A stretch of DNA of 64,000 nucleotides, from contig JAUJYZ010000681.1 of the NCBI GenBank assembly GCA_033675265.1, forward strand, positions 186,001 through 250,000, read 5' to 3'. This DNA is from Actinostola sp. cb2023 (lineage: Eukaryota > Cnidaria > Anthozoa > Actiniaria > Actinostolidae). Made by a program: the position numbers and the translations under genes. The notes under the pieces are model-generated. The model made no database searches and was not told the DNA's origin. It saw only the letters and a list, made by a program, of their open reading frames with translations. Below, in pieces: positions 46,739 to 56,535 of this stretch (the first letter of the stretch is position 1; every line of letters starts with the position of its first letter).

Positions 46739-47907
46739 GAATTAGTAGTGATGAGCGTGTTTCTATAGACACCTCTTCCTGGTCAAACTAGGCAGAGTAA
46801 GATACAGAATTAGTAGTGATGAGCGTGTTTCTATAGACATCTCTTCCTGGTCAAACTAGGCAGATAAGATACAGAATTAGTAGTGATGAGCGTGTTTCTA
46901 TAGACACCTCTTCCTGGTCAAACTAGGCAGATAAGATAGAGAATTAGTAGTGATGAGCGTGTTTCTATAGACACCTCTTCCTGGTCAAACTAGGCAGATC
47001 AGATACAGAATTAGTAGTGATGAGCGTGTTTCTATAGACACCTCTTCCTGGTCAAACTAGGCAGATAAGATACAGAATTAGTAGTGATGAGCGTGTTTCT
47101 ATAGACACCTCTTCCTGGTCAAACTAGGCAGATAAGATACAGAATTAGTAGTGATGAGCGTGTTTCTATAGACACCTCTTCCTGGTCAAACTAGGCAGAT
47201 AAGATACAGAATTAGTAGTGATGAGCGTGTTTCTATAGACACCTCTTCCTGGTCAAACTAGGCAGGGTAAGATACAGAATTAGTAGTGATGAGCGTGTTT
47301 CTATAGACATCTCTTCCTGGTCAAACTAGGCAGATAAGATACAGAATTAGTAGTGATGAGCGTGAGTAGTGATGAGCGTGTTTCTATAGACACCTCTTCC
47401 TGGTCAAACTAGGCAGATAAGATACAGAATTAGTAGTGATGAGCGTGTTTCTATAGACACCTCTTCCTGGTCAAACTAGGCAGATAAGATACAGAATTAG
47501 TAGTGATGAGCGTGTTTCTATAGACACCTCTTCCTGGTCAAACTAGGCAGATAAGATACAGAATTAGTAGTGATGAGCGTGTTTCTATAGACACCTCTTC
47601 CTGGTCAAACTAGGCAGAGTAAGATACAGAATTAGTAGTGATGAGCGTGTTTCTATAGACACCTCTTCCTGGTCAAACTAGGCAGATAAGATACAGAATT
47701 AGTAGTGATGAGCGTGTTTCTATAGACACCTCTTCCTGGTCAAACTAGTCAGATAAGATACAGAATTAGCAGTGATGAGCGTGTTTCTATAGACATCTCT
47801 TCCTCGTCAAACTAGGCAGATAAGATACAGAATTAGTAGTGATGAGCGTGTTTCTATAGACATCTCTTCCTGGTCAAACTAGTCAGATAAGATACAGAAT
47901 TAGTAGC
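46739..47907 (-). repeat. 67-bp array copying a CABIN1 3' splice site
   Basis: Seventeen extra copies of a 67-68 bp unit follow the real exon e start. Minus-strand unit: AATTCTGTATCTTATCTGCC + TAG, then 44 exon bases TTTGACCAGGAAGAGGTGTC ... ATCACTACT. Each copy therefore has a polypyrimidine-like tract, the AG and the exon 5' end. Unit junctions also create TACTAAT 21 bases upstream of each AG, like a branch site. Copies are 95-100% alike, with one internal short duplication at ~47361. Confidence 0.95.
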
Positions 47908-48044
47908 CGTGAAACTTGTCTGAGAAGCATTGTATTCTTCGTGAATGCTATCAATCTCTTTTTCGGAGCCCCTGCATTTAATGCCTAAAGACTAAACAAA
48001 CACAGCCTCTCGGTGTGCAACGTAATAGTGCGTAGGTATACGTA

Positions 48045-48228
48045 TTGACCTTATTCCAGAATAGGAATACACAGAATAACATCCCTAAATCGCTGTCACG
48101 CAGCTACTGTCCACTGTAAAATGAAACAATTCCTTGTTGTATCATAATAAAGTTACAAGGAATAGTTTGGAATTTTAAATGTGCTGAAATAAAAGCATCC
48201 GTGTATTCCTATTCTGGAATAGGGTCAA
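48045..48228. repeat. MITE-like hairpin
   Basis: The ends TATTGACCTTATTCCAGAAT + AGGAATACAC and GTGTATTCCT + ATTCTGGAATAGGGTCAAT are inverted. The interior has GGAATAGTTTGG / AACAATTCCTTG blocks. Confidence 0.8.
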
Positions 48229-48247
48229 TCGAACGCACCCATAATAT

Positions 48248-48645
48248 GTATATGAGGTCTGTTTTCTTAAAAGGAGTCTTGTTGATGAAGACTCGTTTTG
48301 TAATAACAGTCCTCTTTTGCTGTTGGTTTTCATTTTTGGGTCGATTTGTTGCTAGGAGTACAACAATTATTGTTGTACTCCTAGCAACAAATCGACCCAA
48401 AAATGAAAACCAACAGCAAAAAAGCGTTCTGATTCTTTCTCGAGTTTTTTGATAGTGCGCATGCCCGAGCTGAAACAACATGCTAGGTGATTTTCATACA
48501 ACAATATGAGGTCTGAGAATCATGAGAAAGTGTGGAACAAGTGACCTGTACTTTCTGAAACAACATCCTAGGTGATTTTGATACAATAATATGAGGTCTG
48601 TTTTCTTAAAAGGAGTCTTGTTTGTAATAACAGTCCTCATATACT
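48248..48645. repeat. Perfect hairpin inside a duplicated segment
   Basis: A ~51-bp perfect inverted repeat (TTGCTGTTGGTTTTCATTTT ... centred at ~48367 on AATTATT). The flanking ATATGAGGTCTGTTTTCTTA block at 48248 recurs at 48589 without the hairpin, so one copy appears to be interrupted. Confidence 0.75.
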
Positions 48646-49054
48646 TATAGTTTTACGATTAGTTTTACATTATTTTATGATACTTTTCTACTATTCACTA
48701 CTTTCACATCACTCATAATACACTTTCTTTGTCCCCAAAGGTTTGCATAAACTGCAAACTTAGTGCATTATGGGTGATGTGAATGTAGTCAATATTTAAG
48801 CATTAATCATACGATTTCTCGTTCAATTTGGAATAATTTGCACTGGTGTGTTTTTCAAAGAGCTCAAATTTATACTTGAAAAACGTTTGGACGTCCACTT
48901 TTTTCCGCGGTTTGCTCCAACGATTCAGCTGGGGTCGATATACATGAAGGCTGATTCCAGAGGATTGATAAAAATCACGACGGATACATTTTTTTTTCTG
49001 CAGGTCATTTTTTTCGGCCGGTGAATTTCAGATTAATTGAATAAGAAGTTATAA

Positions 49055-50115
49055 GCATTTAAGAGTGATTTTCTAGAAAAATCAAACATCAGCTGGCCAC
49101 TTGAAAAAATAGATTTCTCTGAAACTTTGCATACAAGTAAGTATTCCTGCCCTGATTACAAAAATATACTTGTAAGGCGTCGGCACCTTTGGTTTCCATG
49201 GCAACGGCCCAATGTTAATTTGGAGTGATTTTCAGCCTCTCAAAAGTCAAACTTTCTCCATCTTTGAACACGTGCTGCAATTTCTCTGTAGCTCTTTCAT
49301 CAACAACAATAATGTCATGTGAAAGAACCATCCTTAGTCTTTTCCGTTCACAGGTAATTTTGGATTCCGTTGCTATAGCAACCGTGCACACGCATCGCGG
49401 GCGCAACATACTTTTATATTTTTCAAAATGTCTTATTTTGTCCTATATTTTGCCTTCGATAACTCTGATGGTAACGCTCAGATTCTAAAACTGCCAATCA
49501 CATTTACATACTTTATCCAACTGCTATTGAAAAAAGCTTTCAAATTTTTGGGGCCTAAAATAACGGTCTTCTGACATCCACTGAAACACATCGTGGTGAA
49601 GCAAATCCTTCAAAATAGCAAAAATCACGGAAAGTAAACCATCTGAAAAGTAAACTTCTGATGTCTTCTAAAAACTAAATAATCAATGATAACCGAATAT
49701 AACACCTACAATTTAAGTTAGCTATCTAATATCTGAAATAAATATTATACAATGCCGATTAATTTGCATAATTAATTTAAAAAATTTCCACGATTTAAAT
49801 TAAAATTGCTCAAAATTATTCAACTTTTTGATGGTCAAACTTTGCTCACTGCATCTTTTGAAACTGTGTATCCATAGACTATTATGCCGGGAATTTCAAA
49901 CCATAGCTTTAATAAATAATTAATATGGTTTCTATGGCAACGTGATTTACATGTAAATAAGCCAAATGTGCATGTTATTTCTTTTAAAAACACGATTTTA
50001 TTTTGGACTTAACATTCAGCATTAAAGTATTTATTTAATCTTAAATAAAAATGCGTTCAGGCATTCAAAATAATAGAAGTGTTTTGTGCCACCTTATCAT
50101 TTTTGTTTGGTACTG
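49055..50115 (+). mobile_element. Left arm of large foldback element
   Basis: Starts near TTTAAGAGTGATTTTCTAGA and ends near ACCTTATCATTTTTGTTTGG. It is repeated in reverse at 52405-53826 with ~90% or higher identity by eye. Small open frames in the arm (49225-49488) are mirrored on the opposite strand of the other arm and look like chance. Confidence 0.85.
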
Positions 50116-50376
50116 AACATAGTCAAGTTACTTACGCCAGTGAACTTGGACAACAGTCAACCCCTGCCTTTTCAAAAAGTAATATATATGTATCAGCATT
50201 TGTTGACGTTATTCAAACTTGCAAAAGGCAATTATTATAAGTGCCTCGATGTATATGGAGCCTTTTGTTTTCCAGTAAAAGATGATGATGGTATATCAAA
50301 CTCATCACATAAGCGTTTTAACAGGCAAATTCCCATTGAATTGAACCTTTCGTTTTTTGATCATTCACATAAGTTA

Positions 50377-50768
50377 TATAGCTAATTGCAAAATTGTTGT
50401 CGGGTTGAAAATCATGAAAGCTATGACCAAAAGGAATTCTGGGAAATTAAAACTCAAATAACACCGTCAAATGATCGACCTTTTTATGCATACTTCTAGG
50501 ATCTTAATTAAATAGCTCATATACCTTCAAAACTACGGGTCATGAACTGATTTCCCATCCATCCTTGCGGTCTCAGCCTCTATGATTTATGATTTTCAAC
50601 CCGACAACGATTATGCAATTAGCTATATCTTCAAAACTACGGGAACATTGAATATATCTGCATGTAATATGCAGGTCATGAACTGATTTCCCATCCATCC
50701 TTGTGGTCTCAGCTTCTATGATTTATAATTTTCAACCCGACAATGATTATGCAATTAGCTATATATAC
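50377..50768. repeat. Hairpin family member 1 (GTTGTCGGGTT)
   Basis: TATATAGCTAATTGCAAAAT + TGTTGTCGGGTTGAAAATCA on the left is matched in reverse twice, ending at ~50626 and ~50768. The arms also share GGTCTCAGCCTCTATGATTT. The same family is present at 54876-55171. Confidence 0.75.
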
Positions 50769-50940
50769 TATGGAAATCACTAAAGTGGTAACATTTCCGT
50801 TCGGAATTGTGTTCGTTTTTTTTTTGTACCACGTGATCACTTTAAGCCAATCATTTCGTTCAAAAATGGTACAAAACACTCCAGTGAGACAAAATTCCGA
50901 ACAGACATGTTACCACTTCAGAGATCAGTTTCCATAGTAA
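50767..50940. mobile_element. Short hairpin MITE
   Basis: CTATGGAAATCACTAAAGTG + GTAACAT ... CGGAATTG is inverted relative to CAAAATTCCGAACAGACATG + TTACCACTTCAGAGATC. The ends are ACTATGGAAA / TTTCCATAGT. Confidence 0.8.
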
Positions 50941-51549
50941 GAAGAGATTTGAATATTTTATATAATGTTACAGAAAAGTTGAACGCTAAAATATTCTTAA
51001 AATCCATAAGAATATTGCCTCTATTTGCAAACGCGTATTTCCTTTATAGAAAGCAAATTAGAACTTGACATCAAGATTCTAAAAAGGCCGAGTTTTGGTG
51101 AATGTTGTTGAAGGTCACATGCAACCAATCAACAAACTTTTAATCAATAAAAGATAATCATCAGTGTTGTGAATACTCTGGCAAAGTTTTATAGTTCTAC
51201 CGTCACTATAGTGTTCGAGTTATAACAGTTTGAAGTTGCCTAATGAGCTGTTTCCGAATAATACCTGAAGACATTCTATATTTGACCAAGGTGGACTTGT
51301 GACATCACTGTACTGTTGGAAACGCTTCGTCCACTACTACGTTTAGATTGTATATTACATCATTTCTCTATACCTTTCAAACTACCTTTGGTGGGAGTCT
51401 GGCGTGTTTGGGTCAAAAGTGACGTACTGAACGCGAGTAAAGATCTGAGAATTTTACGAAGATGAAGTGAAGATCAGCCGTTTTGAATAAGGCTGCTCTA
51501 TCATGAAATATAACCGGCAAAAACTATCGAATGAAAAGTCAGAATCAAT

Positions 51550-51634
51550 TGTTTTCTAAGACTTTGTTTGCAAAATGCATTGGATGGAACGCCTCTTGCC
51601 ATCCAATGCATTTTCCAAACAAAATCTTAGACAA
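51550..51634. repeat. Short hairpin
   Basis: TCTAAGACTTTGTTTGCAAA + ATGCATTGGATGG pairs with CCATCCAATGCAT + TTTCCAAACAAAATCTTAGA, with a ~14-bp loop. Confidence 0.85.
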
Positions 51635-51639
51635 CCATC

Positions 51640-52400
51640 GATGTTATTTTTAATGCCATTTCTCCTGGGTCAGATTATGATCTGAACTGACTTCGCCCTT
51701 TTACTAATTTCTAGCTGCTCTTTTCATTTCTGGAGTTCAATTTGACACTGCTGGTCGATTTATGGGAGTTAGGGTCACGTGACCTCTTAGTGCAAGTCGC
51801 CTATTGTGTGGCTCTGCACATTCTGCCGTATTCGGTATGATTACCAGAGTATAATCCACAGCTATTCGATAGAAAGATGAAATCATTTGGGGCCGATAGG
51901 GTATTATTCGAGTTATGCGCATTTCAAATTACACGTATCATAGTTCGAATTACACGCTTTTGGAGTTACGCGCTTGACCACACCCAAATCTGTCTTTGCC
52001 ACACCCAGAGCATAACTAAAAGTGACTAGGAGAATTTAGTGTGTTCGAGTTACGCGATGTGTGCGTAAAACGCACTAAAAAGTTTCGTGGAGTTAAACAT
52101 TTTTTATAAAAGACTAAAAAACAAGCTTGAAAAGGATTTCAAAATATAAGTACATCGCAGAGGCGTGATCGAGGTAACATGAATAGTCAACTTTACTAAA
52201 AGGTGCAGCAAACAAACAAACAAAAAGGAATTCTACAAATAAATGAAACACGCAAATATATTTTTGTCGCCAGAACAACGTACAGGCCAGGCATATAGTC
52301 CCACCTATAATCCCACCTATATTCTGTTCTAACATCATTCCATGAGTGAGGCAGCTAATTGGTTTGCCCACTCTCATTGGCTAAGTGTGAAAGCAATATG
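51640..52400. other. Central part of the foldback, no feature seen
   Basis: Intron sequence between the nested hairpins and the right arm. No exon or element end is recognised. Confidence 0.4.
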
Positions 52401-52404
52401 AACG

Positions 52405-53826
52405 TTGTTTACCAAACAAAAATAATAAGGTGGCTCAAAACACTTCTATTCTTTTGAATGCCTTAACACCATTTTTTTATAATTGAAGATTAATACTTTA
52501 ATGCCAAATATTGTCTAATATAAAATCGTGCTTTTTAAAAGAAACGCATTCTTATTTGCTTGTACATGTAAAGTCAGGTTGCCATAGAAACCATATGAAT
52601 TATTTATTAAGTAATGGTCCACGTAAGAACTAGGCAACTGCACGATGGAATGCTTAAATTTTCTATTGTTAAAAAAAACTAGTGATCCCATTGGCTTAAA
52701 CATGAAAATTGGCAAAAAGGTTAGGTATAAGATATACATACTCCCCAAGTTTGTCTGTTATCCATTGGCTATGAATTATGTGGGAAACCTTGTAAAATAA
52801 GCAATATTCTTTGCTATTGTCTTGAGCGATTGGTTAGATATTTGGACAATAAATTCAAAAAAGTTGAATAATTTAATTTGTCATCCTCTATTTCTGTATC
52901 CTTGAAATTAGAAATATTTAACGCAGAGCTATTTGAACAATGAAAGGTTTTCCATATGAATTATTTATAAAGCTATAGTTTGAAATGCCCGGCATAATAG
53001 TCTATGAATTCAAAACTTCCAGTGAGCGAAGTTTGACTATCAAAAAGTTGAATAATTTTGAGCAATTTTAATTTAAATCGTGCAAAAAGTTATAATTAAT
53101 TATGCAAATTAATCGCCTTCGTATAATATTTATTTCAGATATTAGAAAGCTAACTTAAATTGTAGGTGTTATATTAGGTAATCATTGATTATTTAGTTTT
53201 TAGAAGACATCAGAAGTTTACTTTTCAGATGGTTTACTTTCCATGATTTTTGCTATTTTGAAGGATTTGCTTCACCACGATGTGTTTCAGTGGATGTCAG
53301 AAGACCGTTATTTTAGGCCCCAAAAATTTGAAAGCTTTTTTCAATAGCAGTTGGATAAAGTATGTAAATGTGATTGGCAGTTTTAGAATCTGAGCGTTAC
53401 CATCAGAGTTATCGAAGCCAGAATATAGGCCAAAATAAGGCATTTTGAAAAATATAAAAGTATGTTGCGCCCGCGATGCGTGTGCACGGTTGCTATAGCA
53501 ACGGAATCCAAAATTACCTGTGAACGGAAAAGACTAAGGATGGTTCTTTCACATGACATTATTGTTGTTGATGAAAGAGCTACAGAGAAATTGCAGCACG
53601 TGTTCAAAGATGGAGACATTTTGACTTTTGAGAGGCTGAAAATCACTTCAAATTAACATTGGGCCGTTGCCATGGAAACCAAAGGTGCCGACGCCTTACA
53701 AGTATATTTTTGTAATCAGGGCAGGAATACTTACTTGTATGCAAAGTTTCAGAGAAATCTATTTTTTCAAGTGGCCAAATATTTATCAAAATGTTTGATA
53801 TTTACAGAAATTCACTCTTAAGAGAT
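52405..53826 (-). mobile_element. Right arm of large foldback element
   Basis: Reverse complement of 49055-50115. It is longer because it has ~360 extra bases (about 52602-52950) bounded by duplicated CCATATGAATTATTTA. It ends near TTCACTCTTAAGAGATAA, 70 bases from CABIN1 exon d. Confidence 0.85.
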
Positions 53827-53895
53827 AATAATCGCGAAGACAATCGGGAAGCCGCATGCATACCATAGGGAACCCAACGTGTTAGTACAGCTTAC

Positions 53896-53949
53896 CTGTT
53901 TCAGTTGTCTAGAAGCGTGCGAATGTAGAAAATAGCAAAGTGAACCATA
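53896..53949 (-). CDS. CABIN1: CABIN1 exon d
   Basis: 54 bp, acceptor CTCCTATAG, donor GTAAGC, phase 0 at both ends. Encodes 18 residues, YGSLCYFLHSHASRQLKQ, close to the conserved YALHSFASRQLKQ block. It sits just outside the right arm of the large foldback element and faces a 7.2 kb intron. Confidence 0.92.
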
Positions 53950-54025
53950 CTATAGGAGAGGGAAAAAAGAGAACAAAAACGAAAATTGTTATACAGAACA
54001 ATTTTGACTTGGACATAATTCTGTA

Positions 54026-54877
54026 TACACCTATTTCAAAAAAGATTGCCGTAGACATCAGTCCATAGGCAAATAGGTTATACGTCGTTCCAAGACCGAA
54101 CTGCATTATGGTAACAGCTTGAATAGCCAACAACGTATGAAAGCCTATGTACCTATTTCAATGTCAACAAGCCAAGACACATTTTGAATCGAATTTTATG
54201 CAATATTTCTGGCATACATGTCATTCAAGCTGTTACCATAATGCAGTTCGGTCTTGGAACGACGTATATAACCTCAGATTGCCTATGGACCTTTCCGTAG
54301 TTTCCCAGAATGCTTCATGATTCTGCGCGTGCAAGCGAGGTCAGGGTACAAAATAGATCGAAAATATTAAGAGAGAATGAAGAAATTCAGTAAAAAACTT
54401 AGACTTTTAAATTAAAAGTGCGTAAGAAGAATTACAAAGATAGATGCAAATTCTCAAGCAAATAAAATATTTTTATTCTGTTCTTGATTCGTTACAGTAG
54501 TCATATTTTCCTAAAAACACGATCAATTCTTAAGCATCACGTTTACGGCGAACGCCAAACGTCAAAACTGTACACGTGATCATGGTTTTGCTGCGTTTGC
54601 TCTCTATACTTTCGCGCTTAGACGTAAATGAGGTCATTTTCTCGTTCTTAAAAAACAAAAATATTCACTTGGGGGTTTTTCCCGTTTATTTGACGTTTTT
54701 AAAGCGAAACTCAAAAGTCAATCTGACGTTTGACGTTCGCGTAAACGCGATGCTTAAACTCTCTAATATTTTTTACCCCTGACCTCGCTTGCGTGCGCAG
54801 AATCATGAAGCATTCTGGAAAACTACGGAAAGGTCCATGGACTGATGTCCTCGACAACCTTTTTTGAAATAGGTGTA
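54026..54877. mobile_element. DNA transposon with TACACCTATTTCAAAAAAG ends
   Basis: Terminal inverted repeats TACACCTATTTCAAAAAAGA / TTTTTTGAAATAGGTGTA are followed inward by GGACTGATGTC-type and CTACGGAAAGGTCC blocks. Inside are two further inverted pairs (around CATTATGGTAACAGCTTG at ~54095/54230, and CCTGACCTCGCTTGC at ~54340/54780). AATAGGTGTAT also occurs alone at 4645 and 32243. No transposase frame was found. Confidence 0.8.
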
Positions 54878-55171
54878 CACTAAATTGAAGAATCGTTGTC
54901 GGGTTCAAAATCATAGAACATTGAAGCTGAGACCGCTAGGATGTATGGGTAAGCGGTAAATCAGCTACGTTTTATGTAGTCAGAGGAAAATGTTGGTGTT
55001 TATTGTAAGAAATGATCTCTCTAAGCAAAATTCTACACATATTCGGAAACTGATACGTTACGAATAAGCGACGTTGTTTCACTCTTTTACCGCTTTCCCA
55101 GGTATCCCTTGCGGTCTCAGCTTCAATGTTCTATGATTTTGAACCCGACAACGATTCTGCAATTTAGTGTA
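54876..55171. mobile_element. Hairpin family member 2 (GTTGTCGGGTT)
   Basis: TACACTAAATTGAAGAATCG + TTGTCGGGTTCAAAATCATA is matched by its reverse ending TGCAATTTAGTGTA. It abuts the previous element, sharing TACAC, and ends 26 bases before CABIN1 exon c. Confidence 0.85.
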
Positions 55172-55196
55172 TAGGGTACAAGGAATTATAATATAC

Positions 55197-55251
55197 CTCT
55201 TCTAATATACTACTGTTTGTACTGTCTGTTTCCATCGCTCTTTTGAAGCAT
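55197..55251 (-). CDS. CABIN1: CABIN1 exon c
   Basis: 55 bp, acceptor CTTCATAG, donor GTATAT. The first base completes the split Lys codon, then CFKRAMETDSTNSSILEE follows, matching the CFRRALEIDSSN block of CABIN1. A hairpin element ends only ~25 bases downstream of its donor side. Confidence 0.88.
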
Positions 55252-55317
55252 CTATGAAGTAATATATGATATATGGTTAGTAGTTGTAAGAGAATGGCGT
55301 CATACATCATCCCAAGG

Positions 55318-55620
55318 GGAGCAAGGGTGACTGAGTGGTGTGAGCACTCTCACCGCTGTGGCGCGTGATTAAATTCCTGGACCGGGCGCTACATGTGAGT
55401 TGAGTTTGTCAGTTCGTTCTCTCCCTTGCTTCGAGGGTTTTTCTCCGGGTACTCCGGTTTCCCTTCCTCAGTAAAAAACGAAACAATATTTCGATCTGAG
55501 CTGTGCTCCGTGGTCAGACATGGGTGGTATGGTGGCAGCATAGTGCGCCTTTATATGCCTTCGACATGGCTATGCTTTGTAATTCAGCAATCGGTTGCAA
55601 GGGAGGATGATTGGTATGCA
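55318..55620 (+). mobile_element. tRNA-derived SINE
   Basis: The 5' part has an A-box-like GTGACTGAGTGGTGTGAGCA and a degraded B-box GTGATTAAATTCCTGG at the spacing of a tRNA gene. It is followed by GGTTTTTCTCCGGGTACTCC + GGTTTCCC, a conserved core seen in SINEs of many aquatic animals. A GTAATTCAG tail region lies near 55577. It cannot fold as a functional tRNA, as the anticodon and acceptor arms are decayed. Confidence 0.7.
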
Positions 55621-55870
55621 AATTATTATTATCAAAGACAAATTGGCGTCACGATTGATTGTGACAGGGAGGAACGGAAGGGAGACTCGTGCGTGGAAAA
55701 TGGCCTACACAAGCGTGGAATAGTTTCAATGCTACACTTGTGCGGGCCGGGCTTGCGGGACTCGCACAGGGAGCCCAACATAATACGTATTGCGCGCGCT
55801 ATACCACAGGAAACCCATCAAAAAGGATGCTGTCTGTGGGAATGTTTGTGTATGGACAATGATGTCTTAC

Positions 55871-55923
55871 TTCAAGGCTGCTATAGCGTGTTTCTGTATA
55901 GGTCCTGCACTCTTGGGCTCACA
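55871..55923 (-). CDS. CABIN1: CABIN1 exon b
   Basis: 53 bp, acceptor TGATTTCAG, donor GTAAGAC. Encodes CEPKSAGPIQKHAIAALK, with the last codon split after two bases. It aligns with the human KSDGPIWKH segment. Phase 0 in, phase 2 out. Confidence 0.88.
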
Positions 55924-56117
55924 CTGAAATCAAGACAGAGAACGCTAAGAAAGAACAACTTAATTTATTCTGTTTGCCTAAGATGGCGCTGGTCTATACT
56001 TTCCATAAACGTTCTATCAGTACAATACAAATTTGTTTAACACTACAAAAAGCCATTTCAGTGCTGCCCTCAAACGGTAATATCATTCTTACTGAACAAA
56101 TAAGACATTCTAAAATA

Positions 56118-56226
<109 letters not shown>

Positions 56227-56258
56227 AACGTACTGAGCGCAAACGCGTACAAACTCAC

Positions 56259-56370
56259 CGCGTTTAGTTTGCTTTCTAGCCTACTCTTCCTGATGAGAGC
56301 CATGGCTGCCCAGGAATCTGATCTGTTTGGTTTGACACAGATATCGTGTGTATAAAACTTCAGCGCTTTG
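56259..56370 (-). CDS. CABIN1: CABIN1 exon a (first visible)
   Basis: 112 bp between acceptor TTTTACAG and donor GTGAGT. One base completes a codon from the preceding (unseen) exon; 37 codons follow, ending in phase 0. The peptide includes [11 protein letters not shown] and [20 protein letters not shown], the TPR-like helices conserved in CABIN1 just before the SDGPIWKH-type block. A (GTCT)n microsatellite begins 36 bases into the next intron. Confidence 0.9.
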
Positions 56371-56522
56371 CTGTAAAATAACAGACAAATGACACAACGG
56401 TTAGCTAAAACTACAGATCAATACAAGACGTTCACTCGGCGGGCTTCAGCAATGAGCCTTCGGTTTCCTCAGCGGCACAGAGTAATACCCATGACTTGTA
56501 TCGGTGTAGTATGACGACTAAG

Positions 56523-56535
56523 CACAGGGAACCCA
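56523..56535 (+). repeat. CACAGGGAACCCA motif at the satellite border
   Basis: The recurring 13-bp motif sits immediately before the first unit of the 64-bp satellite. Confidence 0.6.

Noticed and set aside
49225..49488. 87-codon frame repeated at 53383-53646 on the other strand
   Set aside because: The two are the arms of one foldback element. There is no recognisable domain, and the match is explained by the inverted repeat.
55315..55400. A functional tRNA gene
   Set aside because: Box-like motifs are present, but the acceptor and anticodon stems do not fold and the B box is degraded; the downstream core marks it as a SINE.
55426..56040. 204-codon plus-strand frame
   Set aside because: It crosses a SINE, a dispersed repeat cassette and the antisense of CABIN1 exon b; composition and context do not support a gene.
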